This document shows, piece after piece, positions 37,224-49,715 of a stretch of DNA of 64,000 bases. Positions within the stretch are counted from its first letter, which is position 1. Each line of letters begins with the position of its first letter. The DNA comes from Pseudomonadota bacterium (lineage in GTDB: Bacteria; Desulfobacterota; Desulfovibrionia; Desulfovibrionales; Desulfovibrionaceae). The DNA is taken from NCBI GenBank assembly GCA_023419375.1, contig JAEZYD010000030.1, forward strand, positions 36,255 to 100,254, given 5' to 3'. The translations under genes were made by a program, and so were the position numbers. The notes beneath the pieces were generated by a model. The model did not search any database. It was not told where the DNA came from and saw nothing but the letters and a program-made list of their open reading frames with translations.

Positions 37224-37274
37224 CAAGAAAAAAGCAAAGCCGCAACAACGCGGAAATTTCCACGCTGCTGCGGC
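37224..37274 (-). terminator. Terminator of the ATP synthase operon
   Basis: A 15-bp stem with three G-T pairs spans 37239-37274 with a 6-base AAATTT centre, and on the minus strand it is followed by TTTGCTTTTTTCTTG. It lies 25 bases past the atpC stop. Confidence 0.88.
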
Positions 37275-37298
37275 CCCACAAATCTGAAAATTGGTCGC

Positions 37299-37700
37299 TC
37301 AGCGGAGCTGGGCCAGTTGCAAGCGCACAACTGCGCGTTGCAGAGCGGCTTCAGCGCGGACAATGTCCACCTTTTCGTCATGGCTGGCAATGCGCTTTTC
37401 AGCGCGTTCCTTGGCTGCCATGGCGCGCGCGGTGTCAATGCTGTCCGCCAGCTCTGCCGATTCGGCCAGCACTGTGAGCACGTCGTTGTTCACATCGGCG
37501 AAACCGCCGGAGATGAAAACGTGCCCATCTTTGCCGTCAGCGCGGTAGCGCAGGCCGCCGATCTTCAGGGCAGAAAGCAGGGAAACGTGCTTGGGCAGCA
37601 CGCCGAATTCGCCCTCAATTCCAGGGCAGACGGCCATTTCCACTTCGCCGCTGACCACGGTTTTGTCCGGCGTAACCACTTCAAGTTGCAGCGTGCCCAT
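37299..37700 (-). CDS. atpC: ATP synthase F1 epsilon subunit
   Basis: A 133-residue subunit with the N-terminal beta-barrel (LQLEVVTPDKTVVSGEVEM and GEFGVLPKHVSLLSALKIG) and the C-terminal helical hairpin rich in Ala/Glu/Arg, which regulates ATP hydrolysis in the rotor. It is the last gene of the operon, about 97 bases after atpD, and is followed by a terminator. Confidence 0.96.
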   Translation of the reverse strand: MGTLQLEVVTPDKTVVSGEVEMAVCPGIEGEFGVLPKHVSLLSALKIGGLRYRADGKDGHVFISGGFADVNNDVLTVLAESAELADSIDTARAMAAKERAEKRIASHDEKVDIVRAEAALQRAVVRLQLAQLR

Positions 37701-37797
37701 AGGTACTCCTTCGCTCCTGATATACGCAGATGGCCGGGTTCGGGTCGCGCCTCATGCAAGGCGCGACCCAGAACCTCAAAGCGTTGCGATTAACGCC

Positions 37798-40114
<2,317 letters not shown>

Positions 40115-40140
40115 GCTTATCTCCCGTATGGAGGGGGCCC

Positions 40141-41649
<1,509 letters not shown>

Positions 41650-41652
41650 GTG

Positions 41653-42204
41653 CTATTCACCCCTCTTGAATGTCTCCCGAAGGATTCCCAACTGCGCGCG
41701 CAGACTTGCGTCCAGCACCCGGTCACCCATTTTGAGCACCATACCCCCTAGTATGTCTTTGTCCACGGCAAAGGTCAGCTCAATATCGGTGCCCGCTTTC
41801 TGTTGCAAGGTATCCTTGAGCTTAGACTTTTTGTCTGCGGAAAGTTGTACTGCGGTTATGCATTGGCCGCGGATGATACCCTTGGCCTCGTCCAGCAGTT
41901 TGCCGTACCACGCTGCGATTTCGCTTAGAAAGGCAAGCCTTTCCTTATCTGCCAGCAGAAAGCAGAAATTGCGCATGGTTTCGTCAGCCTTGAGCTTGGT
42001 CAGCAGTTTGTCGAGAACTGCCTTCTTTTCGCTTACGCCGATAACAGGGCTTTTCAGGGTAAGGTCAAGCCCAGGCGCGGCGGCAAGCATTTCACCAAGA
42101 GACGCCAGGCAATCGCCACGCGAGCTCAGGGCTGCATCCCCATCCTTTTTGCCAAGCGCAAAAATTGCGTTGGCATACCTGCGTGCAACCACGGTGTTAA
42201 TCAA
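41653..42204 (-). CDS. atpH: ATP synthase F1 delta subunit
   Basis: A 183-residue peripheral-stalk subunit: the N-terminal helical part begins NTVVARRYANAIFALG, and the C-terminal part has the GIIRGQCITAVQLS and DILGGMVLKMGDRVLDASLRAQL motifs of the OSCP/delta family. It overlaps atpF by 4 bases (ATGA). Confidence 0.96.
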   Translation of the reverse strand: MINTVVARRYANAIFALGKKDGDAALSSRGDCLASLGEMLAAAPGLDLTLKSPVIGVSEKKAVLDKLLTKLKADETMRNFCFLLADKERLAFLSEIAAWYGKLLDEAKGIIRGQCITAVQLSADKKSKLKDTLQQKAGTDIELTFAVDKDILGGMVLKMGDRVLDASLRAQLGILRETFKRGE

Positions 42205-42782
42205 TGGAGCACCACCTTGTTAAGGGAGTTGGCGATAAGCTTGTCGTGTTCGGCCGCATTGAGCTTGGAGCTCAGAGCTTTCTCGGCGGCGTTCACGATC
42301 TCATCGGCAATGGAGGCGCGCACTTCAGCAAAGATCGCGCGACCTTCATTTTCCGCCGTAAGGCGCGCCTGCTCCACAATCTGAGCGGCCTGGCGGTGAG
42401 CCTCTTCCACAATGCCCTGCTTGAGGGCTTCGGCCTGCTGGCGGCTCTCGGCCAAGATGGCCTCGCGTTCAGCATTAAGGTTGGCAATGCGGGTCTCTAC
42501 CGAGGCCAGCTGCTCCTTGGCCGTCTTGCGACGTTCGTCAAGATCGTCCAGCGCATTCTTGATGCCTTCGCGGCGGTTCTTAAAGAAACGCTTGGCCAGC
42601 CCGCCAACGAAGTACCAGAGGATGCCGGCAAAAATTACGAAGTTGAGCACGCGCCAGCCGAAGTCGCCCCAACGCGGCGCTGCATGCCCTTCAGAAGCCA
42701 TGGCTCCCGCAGGAATGACCACCAGCGCGGCAAAGGCAATAACGAGCGGCAGGATAAACCCCGCGTGTTTCCATCTGCTCAA
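42201..42782 (-). CDS. atpF: ATP synthase F0 b subunit
   Basis: A 193-residue subunit started by TTG at 42782, 5 to 6 bases after GAGGGGG; no in-frame ATG is closer. It has two hydrophobic segments: one at the N-terminus (FILPLVIAFAALVVIPAGAM, possibly signal-like) and one in VLNFVIFAGILWYFVGGLA, followed by a long charged coiled coil that forms the peripheral stalk. Its partner atpF' lies 106 bases upstream. Confidence 0.92.
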   Translation of the reverse strand: MSRWKHAGFILPLVIAFAALVVIPAGAMASEGHAAPRWGDFGWRVLNFVIFAGILWYFVGGLAKRFFKNRREGIKNALDDLDERRKTAKEQLASVETRIANLNAEREAILAESRQQAEALKQGIVEEAHRQAAQIVEQARLTAENEGRAIFAEVRASIADEIVNAAEKALSSKLNAAEHDKLIANSLNKVVLH

Positions 42783-42888
42783 AGCCCACCCCCTCTGTTC
42801 GATAATACCGATTCGAAAACAGTTCCCAATGAAGCCGCAACGCTCGCGTTGCGGAACGGCCCGCAAAGGCCTGAGTCAGCGCCGCTTG

Positions 42889-43308
42889 CTAGCCCTTGAT
42901 GAGGCGGTCGGCCAGACGGGTGGAAAATTCACCCACCTGCTTGCGCAACGCAGCAAGGGTTTCCGCAGCCTGTGCCTGCAGCGAGGCGCGGGTTTCAGCC
43001 AGAATATCGCGGGCGCTTTGCTGAGCTTCGCCCACCAGCTTCTGCTGTTCGGCCGCGCCTGCGGCACGGCCAGCCTCACGGTTGCTGCCTGCGTCCTGAC
43101 GGGCGCGGGCCAGTTCGGCCTCATAGTTGGTGAGCCGTTCGCCAGCCTGGTACTCGAAAGAGCCGGCTTCCTCGGCCATGTCATCCATGACGCCGTTGCG
43201 CTTTTTGATGATTTCGCGGATGGGGCGAATCAGGAGGATGTTGAGCACATAAATGGCGATAAAGAAGTTCGCCAGCTGAAAAAGAAGAGTGACGTTTAAG
43301 TCCAGCAT
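42889..43308 (-). CDS. ATP synthase F0 b' subunit
   Basis: A 139-residue second b-type subunit with one N-terminal membrane helix (LLFQLANFFIAIYVLNILLI), the IRPIREIIKKRNGVMDD neck and a coiled coil. The pair b/b' is known in sulfate reducers and phototrophs and would form a heterodimeric stalk. GGAGG lies 6 bases before ATG 43308. It heads the operon, 60 bases downstream of a strong promoter. No a (atpB) or c (atpE) subunit gene is near, so the proton channel must be encoded elsewhere. Confidence 0.93.
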   Translation of the reverse strand: MLDLNVTLLFQLANFFIAIYVLNILLIRPIREIIKKRNGVMDDMAEEAGSFEYQAGERLTNYEAELARARQDAGSNREAGRAAGAAEQQKLVGEAQQSARDILAETRASLQAQAAETLAALRKQVGEFSTRLADRLIKG

Positions 43309-43366
43309 GCCGCATCCTCCATATGAATTGCGGATTGAAGGAGTTGAAAATACATAAAGCCCTTGC

Positions 43367-43395
43367 AAGATATCTGCTCAGCCCTGTTATGTCAA
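43367..43395 (-). promoter_or_regulatory. Strong sigma-70-type promoter of the atp operon
   Basis: On the minus strand a perfect -35 TTGACA (43390-43395), a 17-base spacer and -10 TATCTT (43367-43372), 58 bases before the b' ATG. Confidence 0.75.
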
Positions 43396-43402
43396 AGGGT
43401 AT

Positions 43403-43420
43403 TGGTGACAAATTTCGCAA
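43403..43420. promoter_or_regulatory. Rex-like operator before the atp operon
   Basis: On the minus strand TTGCGAAATTTGTCACCA, an 18-bp site matching 11 of 14 defined positions of the Rex motif TTGTGAA-N4-TTCACAA. It sits 7 bases upstream of the -35. Rex is a NADH-sensing repressor; operator identity is inferred. Confidence 0.35.
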
Positions 43421-43690
43421 ACTCCGCAATTTTTTTTTCACAAGCTTTGTGCTCAAAGCTGCAGGGAGTGTAAAACAGTCTTTATGACCTTTGTTTTGGT
43501 CTACTGCATCAGCCCTGTGCTGTCTGTGCGTCAATATTGGCTGTTTAAACAAACAAATAAAGTGCTCGGCTGGATTTGGCAGTGCGTGAAGCAGAGAATT
43601 ATGTAATAAAGTGTACAGTAGTTGCAGTACTGCAGTGAGCGGCGCGCGCTATTGAGTGAAAAGCGCTTGCGCCGAAAGACACAAACGAAT

Positions 43691-43707
43691 GTTAAACCAG
43701 ATTTAAC
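43691..43707 (-). terminator. Weak terminator-like hairpin after the GT2 gene
   Basis: GTTAAA (43691-43696) and TTTAAC (43702-43707) form a 6-bp AT-rich stem with a 5-base loop. It is weak and has no clean T-tract. Confidence 0.25.
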
Positions 43708-43734
43708 AGGTCTGCATTATTAAAAAAGGGTATA

Positions 43735-44805
43735 TCAAACCAGGAGCCAGTCCTGCTGCTCATACCCTGCCTGCAAGAGCCACTGGCCAGCCTCTTCTGC
43801 TGCACCGTGGGCCGTAAGGGCATTGAGAATGCGGCACTGCCCTGGCCTGGGCAGGGCGCTGCGCCCCCAAACTGGAACGCCTTTTACACTGTTGCCTATC
43901 TTTCTGGGGTCAATGTCAATGTAGGCAACCGGGCTTGGCCCCAGCGTCCACAAGGGGGCCAGCCGCTGCCGGGCCACCCGCCCGCCGCCGATTACCCAAA
44001 CATGGGGATGGAAGGGATTGTGTTCCTCAAGCCAGTGGGCCAGCCACAGTGCCCGCAGTCTGTCGCAGGCGGCGCGCGCGTATCTGCTGTCTGCCCGGGT
44101 GGCGCGGGTGGGGGCGTCATTCCACACCAGCATTTCGTGCGGCAGCTTTTCCATTATCGCCCCGTGGTGCAGCCAGCGCAGCCAGATCTCCCAGTCTTCG
44201 GCGAAGTCGCCGTCGCGGTACGCGCCCCATTTGTCCACGCATTCCCTGCGAAACATGACCGATGGGTGACACAAGGGTGTATCCCGAAAACGTGCTCGGC
44301 TGATCTGGTCATGCGTGAGCAGGCTGTTCTGCCAGTCCACAAAGTGGGCAAAGCCGTGTGCGGTTGCGCGGTCACCACCAAAGGCCACGCACGTTGCGGA
44401 CACGCTGAATTGTGGATTCTTAAAAAGATGCGCCGTCTGCGTGGCAATGCGCAAGGGATGCGCCGTATCGTCCGCATCCATGCGCGCTACAAACGAGCCG
44501 CGCGCCACGGCAAGGCCTGCGTTAAGCGCCGCCACAATGCCGCCGTGGGGAAGGTGCAGTGCCCGCAATCTGTGACCGCAACGGGCGGGATTTGCCCAGT
44601 ATTCCAGAAGCTCGCAGGTGCCGTCGGTTGAACCGTCGTCAGCAACAATAATTTCAAATTCGGGCAAGGGGGCGTCAGGGGCGGGGCGCTGCCCGAGCAG
44701 GCTTTGCAGGGCTGCGCCCAGCGTGTGGGCCGCATTCCACGCTGGCAGCACCACAGATACAAGCGGGGCGGGCAACCGGGATGACATGCGATCTGTATCA
44801 GTCAT
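43735..44805 (-). CDS. Two-domain glycosyltransferase (GT2 plus Rossmann-like C-terminus)
   Basis: A 356-residue protein. The N-terminal GT-A domain has VSVVLPAWNAAHTLGAALQSLL, IIVADDGSTDGT and the DxD in VARMDADDTAHPLR, followed by CHPSVMFRRECVDKWGAYRDGDFAEDWEIWLR. The last about 95 residues begin VWVIGGGRVARQRLAPL, a Gly-rich nucleotide-binding turn, and contain YIDIDPRKIGNSVKGVPVWG, like the N-terminal Rossmann domain of PglD-type acetyltransferases. I chose ATG 44805; the ribosome binding site is weak and other starts are possible. It is downstream of aroL-like and M24 genes. Confidence 0.78.
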   Translation of the reverse strand: MTDTDRMSSRLPAPLVSVVLPAWNAAHTLGAALQSLLGQRPAPDAPLPEFEIIVADDGSTDGTCELLEYWANPARCGHRLRALHLPHGGIVAALNAGLAVARGSFVARMDADDTAHPLRIATQTAHLFKNPQFSVSATCVAFGGDRATAHGFAHFVDWQNSLLTHDQISRARFRDTPLCHPSVMFRRECVDKWGAYRDGDFAEDWEIWLRWLHHGAIMEKLPHEMLVWNDAPTRATRADSRYARAACDRLRALWLAHWLEEHNPFHPHVWVIGGGRVARQRLAPLWTLGPSPVAYIDIDPRKIGNSVKGVPVWGRSALPRPGQCRILNALTAHGAAEEAGQWLLQAGYEQQDWLLV

Positions 44806-44841
44806 TGAGGGCAAGCTGTGGGGGCAGGGTCACATGTGCGG

Positions 44842-45387
44842 TCATACCCTGGCGTGATCCTGCGGCTCCCGTTCCTGCCAGAGCTGCTCTATGTGCTGGC
44901 AGACAACAGGCATGGGCCGCGATGCGTCAACTATGTGGTGGGCGGCCTGTTCGTAAAGATGCCGCCGCTCGTCCAGAACCTGGCCGATTTCTTCAATGAG
45001 CCCCTTGCCAGTCAGCGAAGGGCGCTGGCTGTTGACGGGATTGCGGCCCAGTCTTTCTGCAAGGGTCTGCACGGGGGCGTCGAGAAAAACAACCATGCCG
45101 CGTTGCCGCATGAGAAGGCGATTCTCTTCCGCCAGCACCATGCCGCCCCCGGTGGAGACAACACAGCCAGCGGGGTGCGCGTCCGCCACTTCCTGCAAGG
45201 CCTGGCTTTCCCGGCTGCGGAAGCCGGGCCAGCCCTCCGCGGCCACAATCTGCTCTACGGTAAGGCCCGCACGGTGCAGCAAATGCTGATCGGTGTCGGC
45301 AAAGGGCAGGCCGAGGCTTCTGGCAAGCGCCTTGCCTATGGTGGTTTTGCCCGAAGCCCGCGCGCCTACCAAAAAGAGAATGCTCAT
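44842..45387 (-). CDS. aroL: Shikimate kinase (AroL-like)
   Basis: A 181-residue kinase that phosphorylates shikimate at O3 in aromatic amino acid synthesis. The P-loop GARASGKTTIG, the shikimate-binding FADTDQ and GFRSRES segments, STGGGMV, and the lid motif RPSLTGKGLIEE are present. The sequence resembles E. coli AroL (DTDQ, WxGFRxRE, TGKxLxEEI) more than AroK, hence the symbol, which could also be read as aroK. AAGGAGG lies 5 bases before the ATG. It starts 9 bases after the M24 peptidase gene, so the two are likely in one operon. Confidence 0.93.
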   Translation of the reverse strand: MSILFLVGARASGKTTIGKALARSLGLPFADTDQHLLHRAGLTVEQIVAAEGWPGFRSRESQALQEVADAHPAGCVVSTGGGMVLAEENRLLMRQRGMVVFLDAPVQTLAERLGRNPVNSQRPSLTGKGLIEEIGQVLDERRHLYEQAAHHIVDASRPMPVVCQHIEQLWQEREPQDHARV

Positions 45388-45396
45388 GCCGCCTCC

Positions 45397-46470
45397 TTAA
45401 AGGATTCTGACGCCGTCTTCTTCGACCAGCACCGTGTATTCCCAGCGGATGCCGCCCCATTTGGGGTAGTAGAGCCCCGGCTCAACGGTCACAACCATGC
45501 CGGGTTCCAGAACGCCCTCAGCGCGGGGCGAAAGGCTGGGGGCTTCATGGGTTTCAAGGCCCACGCCGTGTCCGAGGCCATGTGTAAAGGCATTGGCAAC
45601 ACCAGCTTTTGCAAAAACATCGTGCGCCAGCGCATAGGCCGTGCGCATGGGCATGCCGGGGCGCATGCCCTCTATGGCCGCCGTCTGCGCCTGCCTGGTC
45701 AGATCGAGCGAGCGGCGGAATTCGTCAGTGGGCGCAGTGCCCACCCAGAAGGTCCGCGTCTGGTCAGAACAATAGTTTTCAACGCGGCAACCCACATCGA
45801 CCAGAACCGGGCAGTTGTCTGTAACGGCATTCTGACCGGGGATGGCATGGGGCAGGGCGGCGTTTTTGCCCACGGCCACAATGTTGGCAAAGGCAAGTTC
45901 CGAAGCGCCATTTTCGCGAAAAAAGCGCTCGATGAGCCAGCTTATGTGGGCCTCAGTGCGCCCCGGCTCCAGCTGGCCCTCGACCCATTGCATCAGCTTG
46001 TGGTTGAGCGCAAAAGATTTTTCCAGCGCGGCAATTTCGCAGGGTTCCTTGATGCGGCGCAGGCGCTCGACCATGCCGTCAGCCGCCTCGCAATACAGGC
46101 CGGAGCCAGCGCCAGTCAGCTCGCGGGCAAAGGCCAGGCTGACGCCGTTGGCCTCAATGCCGATGCGGCTGCCGCAGCGCCGGAGCAACCGGTGCAGTTC
46201 GCGCGCCGCGCTGCCGCCGTATATGAAGATGCGTTCGCGATCCCAGATGCGGGAGGCGGCGTCGAGATAGCGACCGTCTGTTGCCAGCCAGTCGTGCCCA
46301 TCAGACGTGATGACAAGCCTGCCTGCGCTTTCGTTAAACTGCGGATCATGCAGCTCGAAACCGGAAAGATAAAACCTGTTGGCAGCCTGGCTGATGAGCA
46401 TGGCGTCAAGCCCGCGCAAGCGCATGGCGCGCCGGAGGTTTTCACGGCGGGAAGCGAAGATGTCACTCAT
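45397..46470 (-). CDS. M24-family aminopeptidase (Xaa-Pro type)
   Basis: A 357-residue metallopeptidase with a creatinase N-terminal domain and a pita-bread catalytic domain. The metal ligands appear as Asp in LVDVGCR, Asp in [11 protein letters not shown], His in [14 protein letters not shown], Glu in TVEPGLYYP, and Glu in [10 protein letters not shown]. The last is normally in an R-x-E-D context, so the Tyr is a minor variation. It probably releases N-terminal residues before proline from peptides in the cytoplasm. It is upstream of aroL in the same direction. Confidence 0.93.
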   Translation of the reverse strand: MSDIFASRRENLRRAMRLRGLDAMLISQAANRFYLSGFELHDPQFNESAGRLVITSDGHDWLATDGRYLDAASRIWDRERIFIYGGSAARELHRLLRRCGSRIGIEANGVSLAFARELTGAGSGLYCEAADGMVERLRRIKEPCEIAALEKSFALNHKLMQWVEGQLEPGRTEAHISWLIERFFRENGASELAFANIVAVGKNAALPHAIPGQNAVTDNCPVLVDVGCRVENYCSDQTRTFWVGTAPTDEFRRSLDLTRQAQTAAIEGMRPGMPMRTAYALAHDVFAKAGVANAFTHGLGHGVGLETHEAPSLSPRAEGVLEPGMVVTVEPGLYYPKWGGIRWEYTVLVEEDGVRIL

Positions 46471-46634
46471 AAAAATTCTCCTGCGGGCACTATACCCAGC
46501 GCGGGGCTGGCTGAAAAGGTTAAATTTAACGGAGTTGAACGGATTGGGGCATAGTGGGCAGCCGGGCCCGGAGAATGGACAATTGATACATTCCTTGTAT
46601 ACATTAGCAAAGAGGCTTGGAGTTGCGTGGTCAG

Positions 46635-46663
46635 TTGACCTAGAACCTAACTAGGACTATATT
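46635..46663 (+). promoter_or_regulatory. Promoter of the pyrK operon with internal inverted repeat
   Basis: -35 TTGACC (46635-46640), 17-base spacer, -10 TATATT (46658-46663), each matching 5 of 6. The spacer contains CCTAG-N7-CTAGG (46639-46655), a likely operator. The -10 ends 8 bases before the pyrK ATG, so transcription should begin at or next to the start codon. Confidence 0.7.
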
Positions 46664-46670
46664 TATAGAC

Positions 46671-47480
46671 ATGTCACAAACATCTTCTTGCGAGCTTGAT
46701 GTTCTCGATCTTGTGCCTTTTGGGCAGACCGGCAACGAAAGCCGCTTTTTTGCGTTGCGCCTTTCCCGCCCCGAGTGGACTCGGTGGCGGCCCGGGCAGT
46801 TTGTCATGATCCGCCCCCGAAATTTCGGGCTGGATATCCCTTGGGCGCGTCCCCTTGGCATCTGCCATATGACCTCCCGGCATATGATCTGCTTTTTTCA
46901 GGTGCGCGGTAAAGGTACGCGGCGCATGTCCGAGTTGCACCCTGGCGACAAGGTGCGCGTGTGGGGGCCGCTGGGCAACGGTTTTGCCGTTGAGCCGGAT
47001 ACCCCGACCCTGCTGCTGGCAGGCGGCATGGGCATAGTGCCCTTTGTGGGCTACGTGAGCGAGCATCCGAAGCCGTGGAACGTGTCCATGCTGTTTGGCC
47101 ACCGCGAGCACATCAGCTGCTATCCTGTGGACAGCATCAACGAGCACGTGCCGCTGGACAGCCTGCGCGAAGCGGAATCCGGCGATCTGGACGACTTTAT
47201 TTTTACCATTCAGGAGCGCATGAGCGAATACGCCGAGCAGAAGGGCCTTGTGCTTGCCTGCGGGCCTACGCCCTTTATGCGCACCGTGCAGAAATTTGCC
47301 GCCGAACTTGGCGTTCGCTGCCAGGTTTCGCTTGAAAACCGCATGGCCTGCGGCGTTGGCGCATGCCTCGGCTGCGTGACCAAAACCACAGAATCCTGGC
47401 CGGTTGAAGCAAAGCGCGAAGGGCTGGTGCAGGTGTGCAACCACGGCCCGGTATTCTGGTCGGATCAGGTAGAATTGTAG
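46671..47480 (+). CDS. pyrK: Dihydroorotate dehydrogenase electron transfer subunit
   Basis: A 269-residue FAD and 2Fe-2S protein that passes electrons from PyrD to NAD. The FAD/ferredoxin-reductase fold shows WARPLGICHM and ILLAGGMG-type LLLAGGMGIVPFVGY. The C-terminal 2Fe-2S ligands lie in RMACGVGACLGC and VQVCNHGPVF. No ribosome binding site precedes the ATG, and the promoter -10 box is only 8 bases away, so the mRNA is probably leaderless. pyrD follows 175 bases later. Confidence 0.93.
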   Translation: MSQTSSCELDVLDLVPFGQTGNESRFFALRLSRPEWTRWRPGQFVMIRPRNFGLDIPWARPLGICHMTSRHMICFFQVRGKGTRRMSELHPGDKVRVWGPLGNGFAVEPDTPTLLLAGGMGIVPFVGYVSEHPKPWNVSMLFGHREHISCYPVDSINEHVPLDSLREAESGDLDDFIFTIQERMSEYAEQKGLVLACGPTPFMRTVQKFAAELGVRCQVSLENRMACGVGACLGCVTKTTESWPVEAKREGLVQVCNHGPVFWSDQVEL

Positions 47481-47655
47481 GTTTTGCCTGCGCTTCCTTG
47501 ATTCCTGAAACGACATTAACGCCCGCATGCGGCATCCTTTGCGGCCATGGCGCGCCGCACCGGCGAACTGGCGGTCGCGCGGGTGCGCGCGGGCCTGTCT
47601 TGCCAGGCGAAGCCACGCACAAAATGCCGGATGCCGGCAATCTGGAGAAAGCGGC

Positions 47656-48582
47656 ATGGATCTTTCCGTCACACTCAAGGGGCAGACGCACGATCTGACC
47701 CTTAAGAACCCTGTGCTCACGGCTTCAGGCACCTTCGGCTACGGGCTGGAGTTTGCCTCTTACGGCGATCTTGCCGCGCTTGGCGGTCTGGTGGCCAAGG
47801 GCCTTTCCCTGTTGCCGCGCCAGGGCAACCCCACGCCGCGTATTGTGGAAACCACCGCGGGCATGCTCAATGCCGTGGGTCTGCAAAATGACGGAGTCGA
47901 GGTTTTCTGCCAAGACAAGCTGCCTCGCCTGCCCTGGCAGGAAACAGCCGTTATCGCAAATATTTACGCCGGTTCGGTGGAGGAATTCGCCGAACTTGCC
48001 GCCCGCCTCAACGCTGAGGAAGGCGTTGCCGCCCTTGAGGTGAACGTCTCCTGCCCCAACGTCAAGGAAGGCGGCGTGCTGTTTGGACAGGATCCGGCGC
48101 TTGCCGCCCAGGTTACGGCTGCCGTGCGCCGCGCCGCGCCGGGCAAGCACGTGATGGTCAAGCTCTCGCCCAACGTGACGGATATCGCCCTTATGGCCCG
48201 CAGCGTTGAAGACGCGGGCGCGGACAGTATTTCGTGCATCAACACGCTGCTCGGCATGTCTGTTGATCTGAACAGCCGCAAGCCCTCGCTGGCCAACGTG
48301 GTGGGCGGGCTTTCCGGCCCTGCCATCAAGCCCGTGGCTCTGCGCTGCGTGTGGCAGGTGGCCCGCGCCGTGAACATCCCCGTTGTGGGTATTGGCGGTA
48401 TTGTCACCGCCGAGGACGCGCTGGAATTTTTGCTGGTGGGTGCGCGCGCCGTGCAGGTTGGCACGGGCAACTTCATGCGGCCCGACTGCGCCTTTGCCCT
48501 GGCAGAGGAACTCCCCGCCCTGTGTGAAAAGCTGGGCATTGAAGACCTGGGCGCTTATTGCGGCAGCCTGGATTTGGACTAA
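47656..48582 (+). CDS. pyrD: Dihydroorotate dehydrogenase, class 1B catalytic subunit
   Basis: A 308-residue FMN enzyme of pyrimidine synthesis. The catalytic Cys is residue 133 in EVNVSCPNVKEGG, the class 1 nucleophile; other landmarks are NPVLTASGTFGYG, MLNAVGLQNDG and GIGGIVTAEDALEFLLVGA. With the adjacent PyrK it makes the NAD-linked class 1B heterotetramer. GGAG is 8 bases before ATG 47656; the longer frame from 47527 is Arg-rich and unlike the family. The next gene follows by 2 bases. Confidence 0.96.
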   Translation: MDLSVTLKGQTHDLTLKNPVLTASGTFGYGLEFASYGDLAALGGLVAKGLSLLPRQGNPTPRIVETTAGMLNAVGLQNDGVEVFCQDKLPRLPWQETAVIANIYAGSVEEFAELAARLNAEEGVAALEVNVSCPNVKEGGVLFGQDPALAAQVTAAVRRAAPGKHVMVKLSPNVTDIALMARSVEDAGADSISCINTLLGMSVDLNSRKPSLANVVGGLSGPAIKPVALRCVWQVARAVNIPVVGIGGIVTAEDALEFLLVGARAVQVGTGNFMRPDCAFALAEELPALCEKLGIEDLGAYCGSLDLD

Positions 48583-48584
48583 TC

Positions 48585-49715
48585 ATGTCGCTTACCGTTA
48601 TCCCCGCCCGCTCCAAGCAAGAGTTTGACCAATTTATGGATTTGCCCTGGAGCCTGTACGAACGTGGCTCCCTGTGGACGCCTGGCCTTAAGAGTCAGGA
48701 TCGTGAACTGCTCACGCCCGGGGAACATCCCTTTTGGGAAAGCGCCCGCCGCGAACTCTTTCTTGTGCTGCGCGATGGCCGCGCCATTGGCCGCATAGCC
48801 GCCATTGTGGACGAAAAGTACAATGCCTATGCCAATGAAAAGTGCGGAGCCTTCGGCTTTTTTGAATGCGCCAACGATCCCGAGGCCGCCCACGCCCTGC
48901 TGGATGCGGCGTACGGCTGGCTGGCCGCGCAGGGCATGCGTTTTATGCGCGGGCCGCTGAATCCCTCGGCCAACTATACCTGCGGCCTGCTGGTGCACGG
49001 TTTTGACCTTGCGCCCACCATCATGATGCCCTGGAACCCGCCGTATTACGCAGAACTGCTTGAAACGTGGCATCTGCGCAAAGAGCAGGATCTTTTCGCC
49101 TACCAGATTGAGCGCTCGCGCCTTACGCCGCCGGAATGGCTCAGCGAGGAAGTGACGCGCCTCAAGGCCGAGGCGCGCTTTACCTGCCGCACCTCCAGCA
49201 AGGCCACACTGGCGGAAGATATCCGCGCCATGCTGGAGCTGTACAAGGTTTCCTGGGCCAAGAACTGGGGTTTTTCTCCCCTTTCTGACGGCGAGGCGGA
49301 GCAGCACGTCAAGGAACTCAAAAGCGTTCTGGATCCGGAATTTTTTGTGCTCTTTTTCCACAACGGCGAGCCCGCCGCAGGCATGGTGGCCCTGCCGGAC
49401 ATGGCCCCGCTCCTGCGTCGGCTCAACGGCAAGCTGGGCATCTCGGCCCTGTGGCACTGGTGGCAGTCCCGCGCAGAAATTCGCGGCGGCTACCGCATCA
49501 TTCTTTTTGGTATTCGCGAAGAATTCCGACTCATGGGCCTGCCCTTGCTGCTGCTCGACTTCATGCTGGAAAAAGCGCGCCAGCACCCGCATTTTCAATG
49601 GGTTGAGGGTTCCTGGGTGCTGGAAGACAACACGCCCGTCAACGATCTGCTCGAAGATTTCTCGGGCCAGCTTACCAAGCGTTACCGACTCTATCGCAGG
49701 GAGATTCAGTCGTGA
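48585..49715 (+). CDS. GNAT-like acyltransferase, unknown substrate
   Basis: A 376-residue soluble protein. The first part has a WTPGLKSQDRELLTPGEHPFW opening and the block MRFMRGPLNPSANYTCGLLVHGFD and MMPWNPPYYAELLE, which is characteristic of a widespread GNAT-fold family whose substrate is unknown. A second GNAT-like half follows (AGMVALPDM and GIREEFRLMGLPLLLLDFML). It lies 2 bases after pyrD and overlaps the next gene by 4 bases, so it is in the pyr transcription unit, but a role in pyrimidine synthesis is not implied. Confidence 0.72.
   Translation: MSLTVIPARSKQEFDQFMDLPWSLYERGSLWTPGLKSQDRELLTPGEHPFWESARRELFLVLRDGRAIGRIAAIVDEKYNAYANEKCGAFGFFECANDPEAAHALLDAAYGWLAAQGMRFMRGPLNPSANYTCGLLVHGFDLAPTIMMPWNPPYYAELLETWHLRKEQDLFAYQIERSRLTPPEWLSEEVTRLKAEARFTCRTSSKATLAEDIRAMLELYKVSWAKNWGFSPLSDGEAEQHVKELKSVLDPEFFVLFFHNGEPAAGMVALPDMAPLLRRLNGKLGISALWHWWQSRAEIRGGYRIILFGIREEFRLMGLPLLLLDFMLEKARQHPHFQWVEGSWVLEDNTPVNDLLEDFSGQLTKRYRLYRREIQS

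Larger units (their letters stand above)
43309..43734. other. Intergenic region upstream of the ATP synthase operon
   Basis: About 425 AT-rich bases. It holds the promoter at 43367-43395 and the Rex-like site at 43403-43420. CACAA-AGC-TTGTG (minus strand, about 43440-43452) is an additional inverted repeat, and GTTAAA-N5-TTTAAC lies at 43691-43707 just past the GT2 stop. No gene or recognised RNA is seen. Confidence 0.5.
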
